Source: an uncultured Lentibacter sp.
GTDB lineage: Bacteria; Pseudomonadota; Alphaproteobacteria; Rhodobacterales; Rhodobacteraceae
Length of the DNA stretch: 64,000 bases
Reading direction: 5' to 3'
Assembly: GCA_947497495.1 (NCBI GenBank)
Contig: CANMGT010000001.1
Location: 496,001-560,000, forward strand
The notes under the pieces were generated by a model. The model was not told where the DNA came from. It did not search any database and saw nothing but the letters and a program-made list of their open reading frames with translations. The position numbers and the translations under genes were made by a program. This document shows positions 8,775 to 21,185 of this stretch, piece by piece; within the stretch, counting starts at the first letter, position 1; each line of letters starts with the position of its first letter.

Positions 8775-9212
8775 TTACTTCTTAACGCGGTAGATTTTGT
8801 GGCAGCCAGCGCAGCTTCCTCCGAGGCTACCCATTCCCGCACCAAGCCATTCTTGCGCACTGGTGTCGAGCTCGCCAGCTGCTTTTTCCATAGCCCCCGC
8901 TTTCAAAACGAAGTCATTCCAATTTTCCCAGATTGCCGGCAAAGCGGTTGACTTTGGATCAGTCTCTCTGGCCTCAAACGCTGCAGGGATAGCCGCTGCG
9001 TGCTCAACTAGAGCATCCTTTGCTGCGGTGGCTTTTACCTCGTCAAAGGCCATTTCGCCTTTAGCCATCCCGCCAAGCGTGCCCGTTGCATCTTTGACCT
9101 TACCCATCAGTTCCATACGCGCCTTAACGGCCTGGTTCTTCACATCTTCATGGGCAAAAGCAGCGCCGGTGAAAACTGCTCCAATCGCCATTGCAGCTAC
9201 GAGTTTTTTCAT
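8775..9212 (-). CDS. Cytochrome c' (class II c-type cytochrome)
   Basis: A 145-residue periplasmic four-helix-bundle cytochrome with a cleavable signal peptide (ending near AAFAHED) and a C-terminal haem site CAGCH (Cys134, Cys137, His138) in the class II position. Length and site placement fit cytochrome c', which binds NO and can aid nitrosative-stress defence. The second ATG (9212) is chosen because AGGGAG lies at proper distance from it but directly abuts the first ATG at 9218. It is divergent from tgt. Confidence 0.9.
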   Translation of the reverse strand: MKKLVAAMAIGAVFTGAAFAHEDVKNQAVKARMELMGKVKDATGTLGGMAKGEMAFDEVKATAAKDALVEHAAAIPAAFEARETDPKSTALPAIWENWNDFVLKAGAMEKAAGELDTSAQEWLGAGMGSLGGSCAGCHKIYRVKK

Positions 9213-9317
9213 GTTCATCTCCCTGAATGCTGGGGCTCACTACGCCACAACTGGGCGCGTCGGGCAAATGAAACTTACGTGAAGAAGGCTTCCCTCTTGG
9301 CAAACGCGCGTGTTTAG

Positions 9318-10463
<1,146 letters not shown>

Positions 10464-10472
10464 ACACCTTCT

Positions 10473-10516
10473 TCTTTTCCCAAATATCCTAGGGGGTCTT
10501 GGGGACTAGTCCCCCA
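10473..10516. terminator. Terminator-like palindrome after tgt
   Basis: A perfect 14-bp palindrome GGGGACTAGTCCCC at 10501-10514 sits 37 bp after the tgt stop, inside a longer G-rich/C-rich dyad (CTAGGGGGTCTT to the left). No clear T-run follows, so it may be a Rho-independent terminator variant or an intergenic repeat. Confidence 0.4.
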
Positions 10517-10610
10517 GTTGGTCGGATTGCGCAAGCAATCCGAAATGCCTTCGCCCGTGAACGAAGCAATATTGCTTCCCACGGCTACACCCTGGGCCTA
10601 GTCTCCCTCT

Positions 10611-11285
10611 ATGGAAACAGACCGCCTCGATATTCTCGGTGACGCCCTCGCGCACCCTTCTCGCGCCCGGATGCTCAACGCTTTGATGGATGGCCGCGCT
10701 TTCACCAACAAAGAGCTCGCCAGCCACGCCGAGATCACGCCGCAAACCGCAACGGCACACCTTGACCGTCTTGAATATGCAGGCCTCATCACGCGGCTCA
10801 AGTCCGGCCGTCACACCTATCACCGGATCGCTTCCGAAGAGGTTGCCACCGCCCTTGAAATGCTCTCGACGCTGGCGTCCAATCCGCTCTCTGCGCGCAC
10901 CCCGCCCGAGCTTCGGCGGGCACGATCTTGCTATAACCACCTCGCCGGTCGGCTTGCGATCGAAATAACGCAAACGCTGACGAGAAAGAAAATGATATCA
11001 GAAGTAGACGGCCACTTTGCCCCGCAGCCCTCTCCCACTTGGGGTAAGCTCGGGGTCACCCTGCCGAAGAGCCCCGCGAAAAAGCCCTTCGCCAAGTGCT
11101 GCCTTGATTGGTCTGAGCGCAAATACCACATCGCGGGCCCAATGGGCACAGCCCTACTGAACAACGCGCTCGAGCAGGGTTGGCTCACCCGCCCCCACTA
11201 CGACGCGCGTTTCCTCGGGGTCACTGCCCTTGGTCGCCGCGCTTTTGCAGAGATTTTGGGCCTGAGTCCCGAGCAATATGAGTGA
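10611..11285 (+). CDS. ArsR-type winged-helix transcriptional regulator
   Basis: 224 residues. The N-terminal 90 residues form a winged helix-turn-helix of ArsR type: ALAHPSRARMLNAL, then the recognition region KELASHAEITPQTATAHLDRLEYAGLI split across helices, and a wing RLKSGRHTYHRIA. The C-terminal 110 residues are a less familiar domain containing the adjacent pair CCLDW, which could bind metal or react with electrophiles. It is long for ArsR (usually about 100 residues). It stands alone between tgt and gyrB, so its targets are not indicated. Confidence 0.85.
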   Translation: METDRLDILGDALAHPSRARMLNALMDGRAFTNKELASHAEITPQTATAHLDRLEYAGLITRLKSGRHTYHRIASEEVATALEMLSTLASNPLSARTPPELRRARSCYNHLAGRLAIEITQTLTRKKMISEVDGHFAPQPSPTWGKLGVTLPKSPAKKPFAKCCLDWSERKYHIAGPMGTALLNNALEQGWLTRPHYDARFLGVTALGRRAFAEILGLSPEQYE

Positions 11286-11338
11286 CAGCCCACTGCGGCC
11301 ATCGGTGCGATCCTCAGCGCAAAACGAGAGACAAAACG

Positions 11339-11348
11339 CCCCCCCCCC
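11339..11348. repeat. Poly-C tract upstream of gyrB
   Basis: Ten consecutive C residues lie about 120 bp before the gyrB start in otherwise ordinary intergenic DNA. Such tracts are prone to slippage and also to sequencing error. Confidence 0.7.
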
Positions 11349-11358
11349 AAAGCCTTGA

Positions 11359-13884
<2,526 letters not shown>

Positions 13885-13889
13885 GGCGC

Positions 13890-14237
13890 TTAGTCCTTAA
13901 CAGCGCGAATGAGTTTGCGTTCTAGAACGCGGAGCACTGGCTTAAGCTCGTGCCCGCGTTTGAGGATTTTCCCATCCATCCCGACAACTGAATACATGCC
14001 TTGACGGTTGCGCAACTTCGGGTGCTTTTCGATCCGGTAGAGAGGGTTTTCAGCAGTGCGGCGAAAAATGGAAAACACAGCATAATCCTTCAGGCAGGAT
14101 ATGCCGTAGTCGCGCCACTCACCTGCGGCAACCATACGCCCGTAAAGCGACAATATCACCGCGAGCTCGGTGCGGTGAAAGGCCGTTTGCCCAGATGAGT
14201 ACGCGCTGGAAGCGGTTGGAGGAAAGCTCATGTTCAT
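13890..14237 (-). CDS. DUF2794 family protein
   Basis: A 115-residue protein matching my memory of the small alphaproteobacterial DUF2794 family: FHRTEL near the start, LYGRMVAAGEWRDYGI and a central VFSIFRRTAENPLYRIEK, with a lysine/arginine-rich end. The function is unknown. It lies between convergent gyrB (5 bp away) and recF (65 bp upstream). The downstream ATG of the MNM pair is an alternative start. It has no signal peptide, so it is probably cytoplasmic. Confidence 0.8.
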   Translation of the reverse strand: MNMSFPPTASSAYSSGQTAFHRTELAVILSLYGRMVAAGEWRDYGISCLKDYAVFSIFRRTAENPLYRIEKHPKLRNRQGMYSVVGMDGKILKRGHELKPVLRVLERKLIRAVKD

Positions 14238-14302
14238 GGCCTTAAAGTGGCCAAGAACAGCCCCTTAAGCAAGCCCGAGATTAGAACGCACTTGCGAGAG
14301 CG

Positions 14303-15412
14303 TTAATCACTTGGGCGCTCAATGCCAGAAACACCTTCACGCTCATTGACAAAAAGCCTTTGCGCTCGTTCACCCAACTCCTCAAAAAGCTCGGGCCCGG
14401 TTCCCGTCATCCATGCCTGTGCACCAAGCGAACATATCTCGTCGTAGAGCGCCGCGCGGCGATCAGCGTCTAAATGCGCGGCAACTTCGTCGAGCAACAC
14501 AATCGGAGATTCACCCAACTCCTCTTTGAGGGCGCGGGCATTGGCCAAGATCAGCGAGATCAGCAGCGCCTTTTGCTCGCCTGTCGAGCAGTCTTTCGCG
14601 GGGACACCTTTGGCTGTGAACACCCCATACATGTCTGTCCGGTGCGGGCCCACAAGCGTGCGGCCAGCGGCCATATCCCGAAAGCGGCTTTCTGACAGAG
14701 CATCCGCAAGATCACTCTCCGACGGGGGCATCTCTCCCTCGCTTTGCATCAGCTCAAGGGAGGCCGTCGGAAAGGCTGTTTCAGACGAAGCTTGCGCCTC
14801 TTCCAACCGTTGCAATGCAACCACGCGATTGGCATGAATACGCGCGCCGCTTTTTGCCATTTGCGCCTCAAGTGCGGCATACCAATGGGTGTCGCGCACT
14901 TCGGCCTTGAGCAGCCTGTTGCGCTCACGCATGGCCTTCTCATAGTCAAGCGAGAGGTCTGAATGCTCAGGATAAAAGCTAAGTGTCGTTCTGTCGAGAA
15001 AACGGCGGCGCCCATCCGCCCCCTCTATCCACAACCTGTCCATCGACGGCACCAGCCATACCATGCGCGCAAGCCTGGCCAAAGCAACCTGCGGGGCTGG
15101 TTTGCCATCAATCTTGACAGAGCGCGCCGCTCCCTCGGTTGACTGGGTTTCCACTTCGTGAAGGCGTTCTTGGCTGTTCAAAACTCCCGTAAGCTTCCAG
15201 CCTATAGACTCTGGCCTGCGCGCCATGTCTTTTGCAGACGCACGCCTAAGGCCGCGCCCAGGCGAGAACAGCGAAACAGCTTCCAGAATGTTGGTTTTAC
15301 CCGCACCATTAGGCCCGTAGATAGCCACGGGACGCGCATCAACGTTGATATCCGCTGTATGATGAGAGCGAAAATGCGACAGCTTGAGGTGGGTGAGGGC
15401 TAACTCAGACAT
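14303..15412 (-). CDS. recF: DNA replication and repair protein RecF
   Basis: SMC-like ATPase that helps load RecA at single-stranded gaps. The first strand LALTHLKLSHFRSH is followed by Walker A GPNGAGKTNILEA, the signature region around STGEQKALLISL, and Walker B IVLLDEVAAHLD. The ATG at 15412 is chosen because AGGGGG lies at proper distance, while the in-frame GTG at 15421 abuts it. It lies downstream of dnaN on the same strand (27-bp gap), the classical dnaA-dnaN-recF order. Confidence 0.95.
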   Translation of the reverse strand: MSELALTHLKLSHFRSHHTADINVDARPVAIYGPNGAGKTNILEAVSLFSPGRGLRRASAKDMARRPESIGWKLTGVLNSQERLHEVETQSTEGAARSVKIDGKPAPQVALARLARMVWLVPSMDRLWIEGADGRRRFLDRTTLSFYPEHSDLSLDYEKAMRERNRLLKAEVRDTHWYAALEAQMAKSGARIHANRVVALQRLEEAQASSETAFPTASLELMQSEGEMPPSESDLADALSESRFRDMAAGRTLVGPHRTDMYGVFTAKGVPAKDCSTGEQKALLISLILANARALKEELGESPIVLLDEVAAHLDADRRAALYDEICSLGAQAWMTGTGPELFEELGERAQRLFVNEREGVSGIERPSD

Positions 15413-15439
15413 GTTGCTCACCCCCTAAGGCGAAAGCCC

Positions 15440-16558
15440 TCAAACACGCATCGGCATGACAACGTAAACTGCCGAAGTATCATTGCCTTCGCGCATCAAC
15501 GTCGGATCACCTGACGAATTGAACATGAACACAGCATTCTCGCGATCAACCTGACTGGCGATTTCGAGCAAGTATTTGGCGTTAAATCCAATTTCAAGCC
15601 GCTCGTCGCCATAGGCCACGGCAAGCTCTTCTTCAGCAGCACCGCTGTCAGGCGCATTCACAGAGAGCACCAGTTTGTCCTCGCCAAGCGTCAGCTTCAC
15701 CGCGCGTGAACGCTCGGACGAGACTGTCGCAACGCGGTCAACCGCTTTAGCAAATTCGGCAGCGTCAACCTCAAGCTTGCGCGTGTTGCCCTGCGGAATA
15801 ACGCGGGTGTAGTCGGGAAACGTTCCGTCGATCACCTTTGAGGTCAGCGTGATATCCGGCGTCGCAAAGCGGATCTTGGTTTCGGAGACGGATACCGCGA
15901 TTTCTGCCTCGTCATCGTCTAGCAGCTTGCGCAGCTCGCCAACTGTCTTACGCGGCACGATAACGCCGGGCATATCTGCCGCGCCCTGCGGCAAGTCAGC
16001 GTCGATGCGCGCAAGACGGTGGCCGTCGGTGGCCACGCAACGCAACACCTTGCCGCCGTCTGCCTCAGACACATGCATGTAAACACCGTTGAGGTAGTAG
16101 CGTGTTTCTTCCGTCGAGATCGCGAACTTGGACTTGTCAAACAGACGGCGCAGCATTGCGGCGGGTGCCGAAAAGTTCGACGTGTATTCAGACGTCGCCA
16201 TCACAGGAAAGTCTTCCTTGGGCAATGTCGCCAGTGAGAAATTCGAGCGGCCTGCTTCTACGGTCAAACGGCCAGCGGCGCCATCATCGGACAGGGTGAC
16301 AAGCGCGCCATCGGGCAGTTTGCGCACGATCTCGTGCAGCATCACAGCTGAAACCGTTGTGGCGCCCGCGCGCTCGACCATCGCATCAGCGCGGTCGACG
16401 ACTTCGATATCAAGGTCTGTCGCGCGAAAGCGCAGGTTGTTGCCCTCGGCTTCCATCAGCACGTTTGCCAAAATCGGGATCGTGTTTCGGCGCTCAACAA
16501 CTGACTGAGCCTGCGAAACGGCTTTAAGCAAAGCTGCCCGTTCAATGCTGATTTTCAT
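15440..16558 (-). CDS. dnaN: DNA polymerase III beta sliding clamp
   Basis: The ring-forming processivity clamp of DNA polymerase III. All 372 residues fit the three-domain family: N-terminal MKISIERAALLKAVS with QSVVERRNTIPILANV, central ALTRL-type repeats (RLFDKSKFAISTEETRYYLNG, CVATDGHRLAR), and the conserved C-terminal YVVMPMRV. It is 112 bp downstream of dnaA; the gap holds a hairpin (16609-16632). Confidence 0.97.
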   Translation of the reverse strand: MKISIERAALLKAVSQAQSVVERRNTIPILANVLMEAEGNNLRFRATDLDIEVVDRADAMVERAGATTVSAVMLHEIVRKLPDGALVTLSDDGAAGRLTVEAGRSNFSLATLPKEDFPVMATSEYTSNFSAPAAMLRRLFDKSKFAISTEETRYYLNGVYMHVSEADGGKVLRCVATDGHRLARIDADLPQGAADMPGVIVPRKTVGELRKLLDDDEAEIAVSVSETKIRFATPDITLTSKVIDGTFPDYTRVIPQGNTRKLEVDAAEFAKAVDRVATVSSERSRAVKLTLGEDKLVLSVNAPDSGAAEEELAVAYGDERLEIGFNAKYLLEIASQVDRENAVFMFNSSGDPTLMREGNDTSAVYVVMPMRV

Positions 16559-16608
16559 GCCGATTATCCTCTGTGCTGCGGGATGAGCAAGTTACTCCAT
16601 TCCCTTGT

Positions 16609-16632
16609 CAACTCAAGCTCTTTCTTGAGTTG
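16609..16632. other. Perfect hairpin between dnaA and dnaN
   Basis: CAACTCAAG and CTTGAGTTG form a perfect 9-bp inverted repeat around a 6-nt loop. There is no T-run on either side, so it is unlikely to be a simple terminator. It lies 51 bp upstream of the dnaN start and could be an operator or an mRNA processing or pausing element. Confidence 0.6.
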
Positions 16633-16670
16633 TCCGACGGATCAAGGCGAGGGTCAAGCGGCAAAAAGCG

Positions 16671-18044
16671 TTAGGCTTCAAGCATCCTGCGCAGAATTTC
16701 GAGGTCTTCCGCGATCTGTCCGTCCTGAACGCGCAACTCCTCGATCCGCTTCACACCGTGCATGACTGTGGTGTGGTCACGCCCGCCAAAGCGGCGGCCA
16801 ATTTCAGGTAGGCTGCGACTGGTGAGTTGCTTGCACAAATACATCGCGATCTGACGCGGGCGGGCAAAATTTCGCACCCGCTTCGGACCAATCATATCAG
16901 ACAGGCGGATGTTGAAGTGGTCAGACACTTGGCGTTGAATTTCCTCAACCGAGATTTTGCGCTCCGAGGCGCGCAGCACATCAGCGAGGCAGTCTTGCGC
17001 CAGCTCAAGCGTGATCGGATGGCCGACAAGCGACGCAAAAGCGAACAGGCGTGTCAAAGCGCCTTCCAGCACCCGCACGTTTGTGCTGATACGGTGCGCA
17101 AGAAACTCCAGCACGCCGTCATCAAGCTCAAGCGTTGGATATTGCGCGCGCTGCACTTCGACTTTGCTCTGCAACACGCCAAGGCGCAGCTCGTAATCTG
17201 TAGGGTGCAAATCAACGACGAGGCCACATTGCAGGCGGCTGATGATCCGCTCTTCGAGGCCCTTGATCTCACCAGGGGCGCGATCTGCTGAAATGATGAT
17301 CTGCTTGTTCTGGTCAACCAACGCGTTGAAAGTATGGAAGAACTCTTCCTGCGTGCTGTCTTTTCCGGCGATGAACTGAACGTCATCAACCATCAGAACA
17401 TCAACCGAGCGGAACAGTTGCTTAAAGTCCATCATCTTGCGGTCGCGCAGCGCTTGAACAAAGCGATACATGAACTGTTCCGCCGACAGATAAACCACGT
17501 TCAGTTCGGGCTGAGATGTTTGCAACTCCCAAGCAATGGCATGCATCAGGTGGGTCTTCCCCAGCCCGACACCGCCGTAGAGAAACAGCGGGTTGAATGT
17601 CACAGGGCCGCCTTCAGCCACACGGCGCGCGGCGGCGTGGGCCAGTTCATTCGGCTTGCCGACAACGAAACTGTCAAAAGAGAACTTCGGATCAAGCGGC
17701 GCCGAGGCGATGATCTCGTCACGCACAGGCGCTTCGCTTGTCACTGGCATATTTGCGGGTGCCGGAGCCTGCGCGCCGTTCACGGCCTTCGGCGCCTTGT
17801 TTCCAGCAGGAACCATGAAGCGCACACGCGCAACATCAAGGCCCATCCCCATCATTTGATAGAGAATCTGATCACCGAAATTTTGCTTTACGTAGTTGCC
17901 AAGGAACGTCGTCGGAACGGCGATTGTTGCGAGGCCGTTTGAGAGACTGTCGAACTCAAGAGGCTCAATCCAGCTGGTAAAATTGTTCTTTCCCACTGCC
18001 TTAAGAAGATTGTCTTGCAGCTGGCCCCACTGTTCGTCCGTCAT
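16671..18044 (-). CDS. dnaA: Chromosomal replication initiator DnaA
   Basis: AAA+ initiator that opens the replication origin. Domain I starts with MTDEQWGQLQ; domain III has Walker A GGVGLGKTHLMHA, Walker B VLMVDDVQFIAG and sensor ISADRAPGEI; domain IV has the DNA-binding signature GRDHTTVMHGVKRIE. Several ATGs cluster at the start; that at 18044 fits the usual family N-terminus, and a longer reading to 18107 is less likely. The region upstream carries four GANTC sites within 230 bp. 457 aa is normal. Confidence 0.96.
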   Translation of the reverse strand: MTDEQWGQLQDNLLKAVGKNNFTSWIEPLEFDSLSNGLATIAVPTTFLGNYVKQNFGDQILYQMMGMGLDVARVRFMVPAGNKAPKAVNGAQAPAPANMPVTSEAPVRDEIIASAPLDPKFSFDSFVVGKPNELAHAAARRVAEGGPVTFNPLFLYGGVGLGKTHLMHAIAWELQTSQPELNVVYLSAEQFMYRFVQALRDRKMMDFKQLFRSVDVLMVDDVQFIAGKDSTQEEFFHTFNALVDQNKQIIISADRAPGEIKGLEERIISRLQCGLVVDLHPTDYELRLGVLQSKVEVQRAQYPTLELDDGVLEFLAHRISTNVRVLEGALTRLFAFASLVGHPITLELAQDCLADVLRASERKISVEEIQRQVSDHFNIRLSDMIGPKRVRNFARPRQIAMYLCKQLTSRSLPEIGRRFGGRDHTTVMHGVKRIEELRVQDGQIAEDLEILRRMLEA

Positions 18045-18487
18045 CGTCATCCCGTTCTTCATCATCCAGCCTGTCCGCAACAGACACGCAGGCGGTTTGC
18101 CCCGCAATTGCTATTTGTGTCAAAGGCCAAGCAAGCTTACGGCCCAATCCCAACCAAAACGACGATTCACCCGTTCATAGAAGCCGCTCGCCAAGAAAGA
18201 CTGGCGCGCCGGGCTCATTTTGAACTTCCAATTAGACAAGCAAGTTAATCGCTTATAGCCACTCGAAAATTGCTTCGTTTGACTGCTTGTCCCCCCAAGG
18301 CGAGGTGAATCGCTTGAGCCAAACTAGCAATAGCGCTGCGGCCTGATCAACGAAACTTCACGCTTGACTCACGCATTCGTCAAAAAGAATCTCTCGGCCT
18401 TTGGAGAGCCCTTGAAAACATAGGAGAAACGCAAAACGGCCCCCGGTTTCCCGAGGGCCGCCTGTTGCTCAAAAGAGAGCCTGTAGC
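18045..18487. promoter_or_regulatory. dnaA upstream region with four GANTC (CcrM) sites
   Basis: This 443-bp gene-free stretch between dnaA and rpsT holds the dnaA promoter region (not resolved base by base) and the rpsT terminator. GANTC sites occur at 18164-18168, 18307-18311, 18366-18370 and 18387-18391. CcrM methylates GANTC in many Alphaproteobacteria and influences dnaA transcription in Caulobacter. I see no cluster of TTATCCACA DnaA boxes, so an origin is not claimed. Confidence 0.45.
18437..18460 (-). terminator. Rho-independent terminator of rpsT
   Basis: On the minus strand CGGCCCTCGG pairs with CCGGGGGCCG around a GAAA-type loop, followed by TTTTGCGTTT. It lies 28 bp downstream of the rpsT stop and has the form expected of an intrinsic terminator. 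Confidence 0.85.
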
Positions 18488-18751
18488 TTAGCCGAGTGAC
18501 TTCACACGTGACGCAAGGCGCGACATTTTGCGCGACGCTGTGTTCTTGTGGAAGATGCCTTTGCTCACACCGCGCATAAGCTCGGGCTGAACGGCACGAA
18601 GAGCTGTTGCAGCTGCTTCCTTGTCGCCAGACTCGATCGCTTCTTCAACGTTGCGCAGGAATGTGCGGATACGTGAGCGGCGGGCTTTGTTGACAGCAAA
18701 ACGACGCTCGTTCTGGCGGGCGCGTTTTTTGGCTTGTGGTGAATTGGCCAT
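18488..18751 (-). CDS. rpsT: 30S ribosomal protein S20
   Basis: A basic 87-residue protein binding the 5' domain of 16S rRNA. It has the S20 N-terminus [17 protein letters not shown], helix-rich Lys/Arg composition and the [17 protein letters not shown]-terminal motif. An intrinsic terminator follows. In many Rhodobacterales I recall rpsT and dnaA lying beside enoyl-CoA hydratase, mutM and ubiE; here those are 19 kb away. Confidence 0.96.
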   Translation of the reverse strand: MANSPQAKKRARQNERRFAVNKARRSRIRTFLRNVEEAIESGDKEAAATALRAVQPELMRGVSKGIFHKNTASRKMSRLASRVKSLG

Positions 18752-18858
18752 TTCGAATTCCTCAGTCTTTCATATGTCGGTTAACGCATGAGCGCCCACA
18801 GGGTCGCCACCGAGGTGATTCTAGCCAGAGCGGGCTTCACGCGCATGTATTGCCGCGC

Positions 18859-18886
18859 CGTATAGGCCAGTTTGGCGGCTTTGCAA
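18859..18886 (-). promoter_or_regulatory. Candidate sigma-70 promoter for rpsT
   Basis: On the minus strand TTGCAA (18886-18881) and TATACG (18864-18859) are separated by 16 bp, resembling -35 and -10 elements. They lie just over 100 bp upstream of the rpsT start. Confidence 0.4.
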
Positions 18887-19274
18887 AGAGGTAACTCTCT
18901 TGCATTTGCGCTTAAAGGCCTGTGTTGCCGTTTGATACTTGCAGCCCAGCAAATCAAGTTCAGCCAGATCGGCGGGAAATTTGGGCAATGCCACGCTCTA
19001 AAACAAAGCTTAATCAACAACTTAACATAGATTTGCCAAGAAAGCCTTTCACCCCCGTTTCAACAGGTTAACGCATTAACCTTTGGGCAGCGCTGCCGAA
19101 AAGGCCAGTGCCTACAGTATGCAGCACCCTATGCAGACCGCAGTGCATAACGCGTGCATACAGTTTCGAGAGGTTTTTCGTTAACGGCCCGCCTTAACGC
19201 GCCGCACGGTAAGGGTTTGTAAGGGTATTTAGCCGCCAGCATACTTAGGGCCATACCTAAATAACTGACCTACC

Positions 19275-19420
19275 CCACCGAAAACCCGCCGTTCATGCGG
19301 TTTGCAGCGAACGGCGGCTCTGAACCCAAAGGGACAAATACTGCGGTAGGCTTGAATGGCGGCAATGCAAAGATAGCGGAGTTTGCAAAGTCTCACGCAC
19401 GGTCCGAAGCCGACCTCCGC
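19275..19420 (-). repeat. Degenerate dispersed repeat, copy 1 (inverted relative to copy 2)
   Basis: Read on the minus strand this copy contains GACTTTGCAAACTCCGCT followed by a TCT..GCAT.GCCGCC segment and, about 70 bases on, CATGAACGGC.G.TTTTC. The same elements in the same order occur on the plus strand at 35535-35645 with scattered substitutions. The two copies bracket the accessory gene block. Confidence 0.6.
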
Positions 19421-19935
19421 GATCATGTCGAACGCTGCAGTGCAGCTTCTCCAAAGCGGAAGTTGATGGTGAGCTCAGCAATGAAGTTGATCGGATGGCC
19501 GGACCGCAGACCCAGTTGTCACTCAATATCTCTATCACTAAGCCAAGAGCTCTTTGCTTTCGCGCCGGCTAATATGGAAACTCCTATAGCTAACCCACAG
19601 CTGCTAAATCACTACTGCTAGCAGTACGGTTTGGATAACATCGGCAGTAGTCATCATGCACCTTTAGCTAATTGGACCAAAACCCAATGTGTCAAAGCAG
19701 ACATTCGTGAGAAGTGCAGCACTTGTCAAACAGGGCTCCTAGCCGCTCAAATGCTGCGTTGCGGCGTTAGCGTCTTTTCGACATTCGGGGTGGAAAGAGG
19801 ACGTTCGCTGCAAATGCGGGTCTCTCGAGGAGCAAGCTCAAAGCAGTCTCTTGTCTAAAGGAGTGTATCTGACAGTTTGACTCCGATCGGCGAAGTCATA
19901 GCAAGCGTCACACAAGGGCGGCGTTTTGCCCTCGA

Positions 19936-21180
19936 TCAAATTGAAGATTGTGACGCCCGCGCGGCTATTTTGCTGCCGTTTTCTATCGCCGAGGATGGGT
20001 ATAGAACGACTTTATCTCCGGCGACCAATCCGTCGATAACTTCTGAATGAATACCATTGCTTTTTCCAACCTCGACAACCCTCATTTGTGCAATGCCATT
20101 CTCCTCTACAAAAACCGACCATTGGCCTTGTTCGCGAAACAGGGCATTTGCAGGTACCGTTAAAACATCAGATGCCTGCCAAATGATGATTGCGGCTTCA
20201 AGCCTGTATCCGTGGCCAAGTGCAGGCCTTTCCTGCGGTGGTGTCAGCAAAGCAATTTCAACTCGCACCCGTTGCTCTTCGACACCCAATGCGGAATATT
20301 TTGTAACGCCATATGGATCAATGCGCCGCACTTTGCCCTGCAAGTCGCCCACACCACCCCAATCGCGGAGAATGACGCGGTCACCGATGGTTACTTGAAC
20401 GGCATCTGATGAAATCAGTTCGACTTCAACCTCCAAACCTGATGCGATGTCGCCAATTTCCATAACCGGTGCACCTACTGGCAAAGTTGTTTCGCTTTCC
20501 TGCATCACCCGTAAAATCTTGCCATCAATCGGAGCGTAGATCGGGATTTCATCCCCATGTGTATTTCCGTTGATGTTTTCCAAGCCAAGCGCATCAAAGC
20601 CCACTAAATTTGCTTGTGCATTGGCAACTTCAGCTTCGCGCATTTGAATGGACGCCTGTGCTGTTTCCAATCTGGCCTGACTGGTCTGCAATGTGCCTTT
20701 GGCACGTTGCAGGGCAACCTCGCTTGAGATTCCACTTTCAAACAAGGACTTGGTGCGATCAAAGTCAAACCTTGCCAGTTCCTCGGCGGCGACGGCAGCA
20801 TTCAATTCAGCTTGGGCGACCCGCAATGCGGCAAGCGTGCCATTGACCGCAGCAGTCGCTTGTTCGCGGGTGCGACTGTCCAGCACGGAGGGGTTAATCG
20901 GCCGCATTCTGGCAACGATCGTTTCGCGCTTGATGACCGTATCGTCAGGATGGAGCTGAACACGTAATAAACGGCCTGCAACAGGTGTTGAGACCATAAA
21001 CACCTCGCGCACTTTCGTCCGGCCTTCTTCGACGATGGTCACAGTCAAATCACCGCGGCGCACCTCGCCCAAATCAACTTCGGTTACGGGGGGCCGGAAT
21101 GCGAGAAAAAGCGTGATCGCTATCGCCGCTAGAGCGGCAAGGATCAGCACATTGCGAGACAGTTTAGCGCGTTTTGCCAT
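19936..21180 (-). CDS. Periplasmic adaptor (HlyD/MacA family) of an ABC exporter
   Basis: A 414-residue membrane-fusion protein linking an inner-membrane exporter to an outer-membrane channel. It has an N-terminal membrane anchor (about residues 10-26), a lipoyl half-motif (VSTPVAGRLLRV), a long alpha-helical coiled-coil hairpin (about residues 100-190, rich in Ala/Glu/Gln), the second lipoyl half (YAPIDGKILRVM) and a beta-barrel region. It is the last gene of a three-gene operon, 5 bp after the permease gene. No outer-membrane TolC-like partner is adjacent. Confidence 0.88.
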   Translation of the reverse strand: MAKRAKLSRNVLILAALAAIAITLFLAFRPPVTEVDLGEVRRGDLTVTIVEEGRTKVREVFMVSTPVAGRLLRVQLHPDDTVIKRETIVARMRPINPSVLDSRTREQATAAVNGTLAALRVAQAELNAAVAAEELARFDFDRTKSLFESGISSEVALQRAKGTLQTSQARLETAQASIQMREAEVANAQANLVGFDALGLENINGNTHGDEIPIYAPIDGKILRVMQESETTLPVGAPVMEIGDIASGLEVEVELISSDAVQVTIGDRVILRDWGGVGDLQGKVRRIDPYGVTKYSALGVEEQRVRVEIALLTPPQERPALGHGYRLEAAIIIWQASDVLTVPANALFREQGQWSVFVEENGIAQMRVVEVGKSNGIHSEVIDGLVAGDKVVLYPSSAIENGSKIAARASQSSI

Positions 21181-21185
21181 TGTCG

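Larger units (their letters stand above)
18752..19935. other. Gene-poor 1.18-kb intergenic region at left edge of accessory block
   Basis: No ORF here looks like a real protein: reading frames are short, lack ribosome sites and have erratic composition. The region holds the rpsT promoter and leader, a T/A-rich stretch around 19020-19200, and a degenerate repeat (19275-19420) that recurs inverted at 35535-35645. Further repeat-like sequence at 19720-19860 resembles fragmented, decayed intergenic elements seen in roseobacters. It marks a probable site of past insertion or deletion. Confidence 0.6.

Noticed and set aside
15022..15034. DnaA-box-like TATCCACAA
   Set aside because: A single copy inside recF coding sequence; no cluster of boxes was seen anywhere, so an origin is not claimed.
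18781..19020. Minus-strand frame of 79 codons upstream of rpsT
   Set aside because: No ribosome site, odd composition, and it overlaps the candidate rpsT promoter; a second frame in the same stretch is no better.
18045..19935. Possible oriC near dnaA
   Set aside because: No cluster of TTATCCACA-like sites found by eye, only isolated partial matches, despite an AT-richer stretch near 19020-19200.
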